64,000 nt of DNA, taken from assembly GCA_014898425.1 (NCBI GenBank), contig RCSZ01000003.1, positions 248,001 to 312,000 on the forward strand. Direction: 5' to 3'. How positions within the stretch are numbered: the stretch's first letter is position 1; each line of letters opens with the position of its first letter. The notes under the pieces were generated by a model that ran no database searches, was not told where the DNA came from, and saw only the letters and a program-made list of their open reading frames with translations. The DNA is from Botryotinia globosa (taxonomy: Eukaryota > Ascomycota > Leotiomycetes > Helotiales > Sclerotiniaceae). The position numbers and the translations under genes were made by a program. Below, one piece after another: positions 59,998-64,000 of this stretch.

Positions 59998-60429
59998 TCA
60001 TTTCTTCTTGCGCGGTCCAACAATCTTAGGATACATCCGTGAAAGATGGTAATTGATTGTGTTCTTCTTTTGGGCTGCTGCTTTCTGCATGCGAATTGCA
60101 TTAGTATACTGCCATAATGCTTCTACGGGCTTTTGGGGAATGGAGGGAGGGGGGACATACAGGCGCATCCATACAGGTTCTCAATTGTGTCTCTAAGGCC
60201 TGGCATCCAGCCACGTTATATCCAGAAGATGCCCAGCATGCTACAAATCGAAGATCAGTTTCTGCGAACCAGGAATTGCTGATTAGGAGGAGGATGCCCT
60301 ACTGAGAACTGAAGTCATAATGGCCAAACATGGATTTGAATCGGTTTGATTTGGTCTTCTTACCCTCAATTTGGGCAGTGGAGGTAACTTCATTGGTACC
60401 TTGGCGGTACTGGCTCCTTTGGGGGGCAT
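59998..60429 (-). CDS. MRP10: Mitochondrial small-subunit ribosomal protein Mrp10 (mS37), twin CX9C
   Basis: Three exons, 60429-60303, 60240-60161 and 60084-59998, with GT-AG introns of 62 and 76 nt (the second with a TACTAAT branch site), give 97 residues. The product starts MPPKGASTAKVPMKLPPLPK and ends SRMYPKIVGPRKK. It carries a CHCH fold: two CX9C motifs, CLAIMTSVLTC and CQALETQLRTC, separated by ten residues, with VRRPNQ before them and CMDAP after. The family is a mitoribosomal small-subunit protein imported by the Mia40 oxidative route, so no classical presequence is expected. The gene is divergent from the next gene. Its exons are too short to show as long open frames. The intron starting GTAGGG is a weaker donor, but the Cys spacing supports the join. 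Confidence 0.92.
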
Positions 60430-60890
60430 GCTGAATTTGAATACACGGGTTGTGTATACCTAGTATGTATAGAAAGCGTGAGGGGCAAACAGACTCAATC
60501 AATCAATTCCACTTGGAGATTCAGATGTCGAATTCACGGTGCTTCTAAATAATTTAGACGCTAGTATGTCTTTGGATTAGTTGGGAGGGCTTCAAAGGTC
60601 ACATGTGGGTCCAGGTTTGTTTACATCTGGTCGGAAACCCAATCAGCATAGACCATGATGGAGGTCTTTTTGATTTATGAAAACACAAGTTAAATGACCT
60701 TCTACGGCTCGGTAGCTGAGAGACATGACATTGAGGAACAAACATTCTTAAAATTTAGTAATCTGCGAGTATTGATCCTGGACTCTTCTTGTATTGTTTC
60801 ATTTGTTACAGAGAGATATCCAATTACGACATACAACATACAGCATCGGATCGTGTGACAGTGAATGCGCGTCCGAAGAGGGTATTCAAT
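60430..60890. other. Divergent promoter region, MRP10 / basic SP-rich gene
   Basis: A 461-bp head-to-head spacer; no distinct motif was identified by eye. Confidence 0.5.
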
Positions 60891-63712
60891 ATGGAGGCTA
60901 CATCATTTGAGACAGGAGAGAATTGGTGAGCGCGTCTTTCTTCTCTCTCCATGCAATTCCATGAAGGCGCGAACTAATACAGAGAAGGGAAATTTACAAA
61001 GACGCATTTGAACCGCAGCCCTCGGGGAAAATATTAAAAGCCTGGGAACGAGCACCCGTCACCTCACACGCCCCGCGTTTACACGGCCAGAAAATATGGA
61101 AAAAGAGAGGTGGGCTACGTGGTGGGCAAGAGAACAAGGAGAATTATGATGAGGCGTTTATGGAGCTCGAGAAAGAGGGCGCGGGAGCGAGGAAAAAGGC
61201 AAGGGTGGTGGGAATCAAAGAGGATATTTCGAGAGCGAAGTGGCATGAGGGAGGAGATGAGAGGGAGTCCTGGGATGAAAACTTGATGATGGGTAGTGTT
61301 AGTCCGAGGAAGAATGCGTTGGGTACTCCCAATAAATTACAGGTGGTGCCCAGGAAGAGGACAAATGCGAATATGGTTATCACGCCTAGGAAATCGTCGA
61401 GGCAAACGGTGTTGGGTGAGAAGGGTCAGGCTTTGAACATGGAGCTGTCACTCTCTCCAGTGAAGGATAAGGGGGTGAACGGTAGTCCGATTAGGAAGAG
61501 AAAGATAGCGAGGAAGAGCATGAGAAAGTCTATGATGCCAGTGGAGAATTTCAAAAAGCTCGATGAGGAGAAGCATCATAGGCGACACACTTCATTAGTG
61601 TTCGATTTCGAAATGGCTACTGGGGAGAAGGAAACGGAACCAACGCAAGGATTGGAAAAATCGCCGAAGAAGACGCTGAAGAGACAAAGCCTTCGAAGAT
61701 CAATGCGTGGAAGAGTTTCAGAGCCGGTTCAGGTGCTTGAGAAGGCCCTGACGAGAGACGACAAGAAACGAAGTTCATTTTCTGGACTCAATTCTGCTTC
61801 TCTGGGAGAAAAAACTCTTGAAAGTCAAGCAGGCGCTATGGAGGTAGACCACAAACACACTGCATCCTCCGAAAAGGACAATTCTCAACACACAGCACAT
61901 AGCTCACCTGCAGGGCCAATCAAGGAGCAAGATATATCACTTACCGCTCCCCAAATCGAACTTCTCCATGTAAAACCAGCGAGTGAACAAATCCAAGCAG
62001 AGGACATTCCTACCCAAAAGACTACTAAAGGTGCCAAGCAAAAGAGAACAAGCTCACGTCGAAGTAGACGTTCAAGTGATCGACTGGAGCTTGAGTCGGC
62101 TGTTAAAAAGCTTCTCCCTGTGGATAATGCAGAGGTCATCACTTCAACCACTCGTACGACTGATGGTCAAGACCTCGCGCCCTTGGAGCCTTCGCAAAAT
62201 ACTGGTGATATTCTGAAATCCGCGCCTCATGATCTCCAAGATACAGTTCGAGATGCTGCGTCTGAAGAGATGATTGAATGCCAAGAAGAGTTAGGCAATG
62301 CTGAAGTGCCAAATTCCGTCAGAGAAATAAATAACATCGTTGAAGAACTTCTTGAGCAATCCGTCACTTCCAACAAAAATTCAAGAAGTGTCGAGTCACA
62401 AGCGCCCAATGATGATTCATCGAATGAATTGCCGGCTAATATTCATCGACAACAAGCTTTCAGCGACTTCGAAGATGTCCAACCAGCCAATGAGAGCCAC
62501 ACGACTCACGTGGCTCCATTAGAAGAAGGAACTCCCGATGACGAAGATATGGATGATTCTATGGCTGATCTTTCTGAAGTATTACTTGAACCTACTGTCG
62601 ATGCTTCCAGTCTTGAACTTTCTGGTTTAAATGAATCATTTAATAACAATACCAACGAAATGGAGATTGTCGCGGAATCTGAACCTATCGATGATCCCGA
62701 GTCTTTTGATTTGATGCCGGTCAATAGTCTACACACCAATAACCAGTCTGATGAATCCAATCACGGTGTCACACCAGCTGAGTCCACGACAGCATTTGCC
62801 ACAACCTCTGAAGCTGACGATACTTTCTCGATGAATGTTACCTCCTCATTCGAAAACTATGATACGGATATACTTCGCCAATTCCTGACTAGAGTCAAGG
62901 CAGATAAAGCTGCAAAGGCTGCAGCGCCCGCTCCCAAAAAGAGAAAATCATTGCCACATTCACCTCTCCGTATTCCATTGGGAGATATCATGAATGCAGA
63001 AGCATCATCACCAGTTCAAGCGCCACGGGATGACTTTGATCTTAGTGTTCCAGAAACAGCATCACCTTCACGTAAGAGTCGTGCCACAACCCCACCATCT
63101 ACAGAGGAAGTAGATGCAGAAGCTAGATCTATCAGACGCAGTGGAAGAACCCGCCCACCTGTCCTCAAAATCCCTCTTCCAGCACCTAGTTCCATTCCAG
63201 TTCGTAGACTCGGTGGACAGGATGACACGAATGTTACTCTCAAGCAAAGTGTCGAGAAGGAATTGGCTGCTTTGACTCGTGTTAATACTAGAAAGAATAA
63301 AGCGGGCGCTGTTTTTCCCGAAGTACTTCTAGCGAGAAAAGCGGATGCAAAAGAAAATCCTGCGAAGAGGCAAAAAGAATTGAAAGAGATGTTTGAAGAG
63401 AAACTAAGGAGAGAAAAGAAAGCTAAAGGCAAACCGAAGAAGTCGGTGGTGTGGGCGGAAAAAATTGCTCAGTATCAAACGTTGGAGAAGAAAGAAAAGA
63501 AGACGATGGAAAGTAGAAAGGTTAACAAGAGTGGCGAGAGAATAGCAGATGAAAGTAAAACTGGGGAAAAGGGGAGAGTCGCAGAAGCGAAGGACAAGAA
63601 GGGGAGAGTCAAGACGCATACAAGTTCTAGTTCGAGACCGAGCAAGATTGCCACTGGGATCCCTACTGCTAGTGGTACGCCAGCTAAGAAGAAGAGAGTG
63701 GTAAAGCCGTAG
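60891..63712 (+). CDS. Basic, SP/TP-rich nuclear-type protein, unknown function
   Basis: Two exons, 60891-60925 and 60988-63712, give 919 residues starting MEATSFETGENWEIYKDAFE. The join uses an AAG acceptor at 60985-60987; the nearer CAG and GAG acceptors (60982, 60984) give a wrong frame or a stop. I do not recognise a family. The N-terminal 330 residues are rich in SPRK/TPRK/SPVK/SPIRKRK motifs, as in cyclin-dependent kinase substrates, and in basic runs that look like nuclear signals (RKRKIARKSMRKS). A central acidic region (about 400-640: DDEDMDDSMADLSEVLLEP) follows. Then comes a segment FENYDTDILRQFLTRVKADK, and basic C-terminal helices (RQKELKEMFEEKLRREKKAK, VVWAEKIAQYQTLEKKEK). A cell-cycle-regulated nuclear or chromatin role is inference from composition only. 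If the exon join is wrong, the first ATG within exon 2 is at 61160. Confidence 0.75.
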
Positions 63713-64000
63713 TATAAGGGACGAGCAAAGGGGCTTTGTAGATGATGGATAGATGGGATTGTGTATGTTTGTATATGATGCTAGCTAGACAGGTGTTTTG
63801 CTGGATAGGATAGGGGATGGAGTTTGGAGCTTGAAGCTTGAGATTGTTTGCAGCGTTGTTTGCAATTTGTGGAGTGAGGGAGGTGGAGTGCATTTGTTTT
63901 TCATTATACCTAGGGGTGCATTGTTCAGTGGAGGTCTTTGGTCACTTTTTTGTTTCTACCGACGAATTAATAAATGATTGATGGTGGCTTGATGGCTTGA
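63713..64000. other. 3' flank at window end
   Basis: Non-coding; no gene seen before the window ends. Confidence 0.5.

Overview
The window is nuclear DNA of a filamentous ascomycete. The evidence is short GT-AG introns (mostly 47-90 nt) with CTAAC-like branch sites, long intergenic regions full of simple repeats, and a fungal gene set: hybrid histidine kinase, allantoicase, Cdc24-type Rho GEF, F-box/WD40 protein. Protein style and AT-rich, repeat-laden spacers suggest a Leotiomycete such as the Botrytis/Sclerotinia group. That placement is inference; no database was searched.

Region 1 (0-10 kb) is gene-dense: an ankyrin/DIL-domain protein (-), allantoicase (-) with GATA-factor sites in its promoter, a cytochrome b561-type membrane protein (+), and a type II membrane M13 metallopeptidase (-). 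A roughly 5 kb spacer of simple repeats follows (10.1-15.1 kb).

Region 2 (15-33 kb) holds three large genes: a 2132-residue hybrid histidine kinase, a nuclear-looking AT-hook protein of unknown role, and a proline/glycine-rich protein with a CxxC pair. The 4 kb spacer between the last two contains a striking array of 44-45 bp repeats. Each unit carries a hairpin, and the last, diverged copy keeps the hairpin through paired base changes.

Region 3 (33-40 kb) has LSM5 (five tiny exons), a DEDDy 3'-5' exonuclease, and a monofunctional catalase with five TGACTTCA copies upstream.

Region 4 (39.6-49.8 kb) is a gene-poor accessory island. It has a roughly 130 bp tandem array, two diverged paralogous small membrane-protein ORFs, and a broken type-B carboxylesterase relic. 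Two AT-rich elements of about 500 bp with terminal inverted repeats and TA flanks (MITE-like) lie in opposite orientation, one beyond the catalase gene and one between the two paralogous ORFs.

Region 5 (49.8-64 kb) returns to conserved genes: an F-box/WD40 protein (-), Cdc24 (+), the mitochondrial ribosomal protein Mrp10 (-, three exons), and a basic SP-rich protein of unknown role (+).

The genes do not form one pathway. The conserved ones cover nitrogen salvage, signalling and polarity, RNA processing, mitochondrial translation, protein turnover and peroxide defence. All exon joins were made by eye and checked only for frame and splice consensus.
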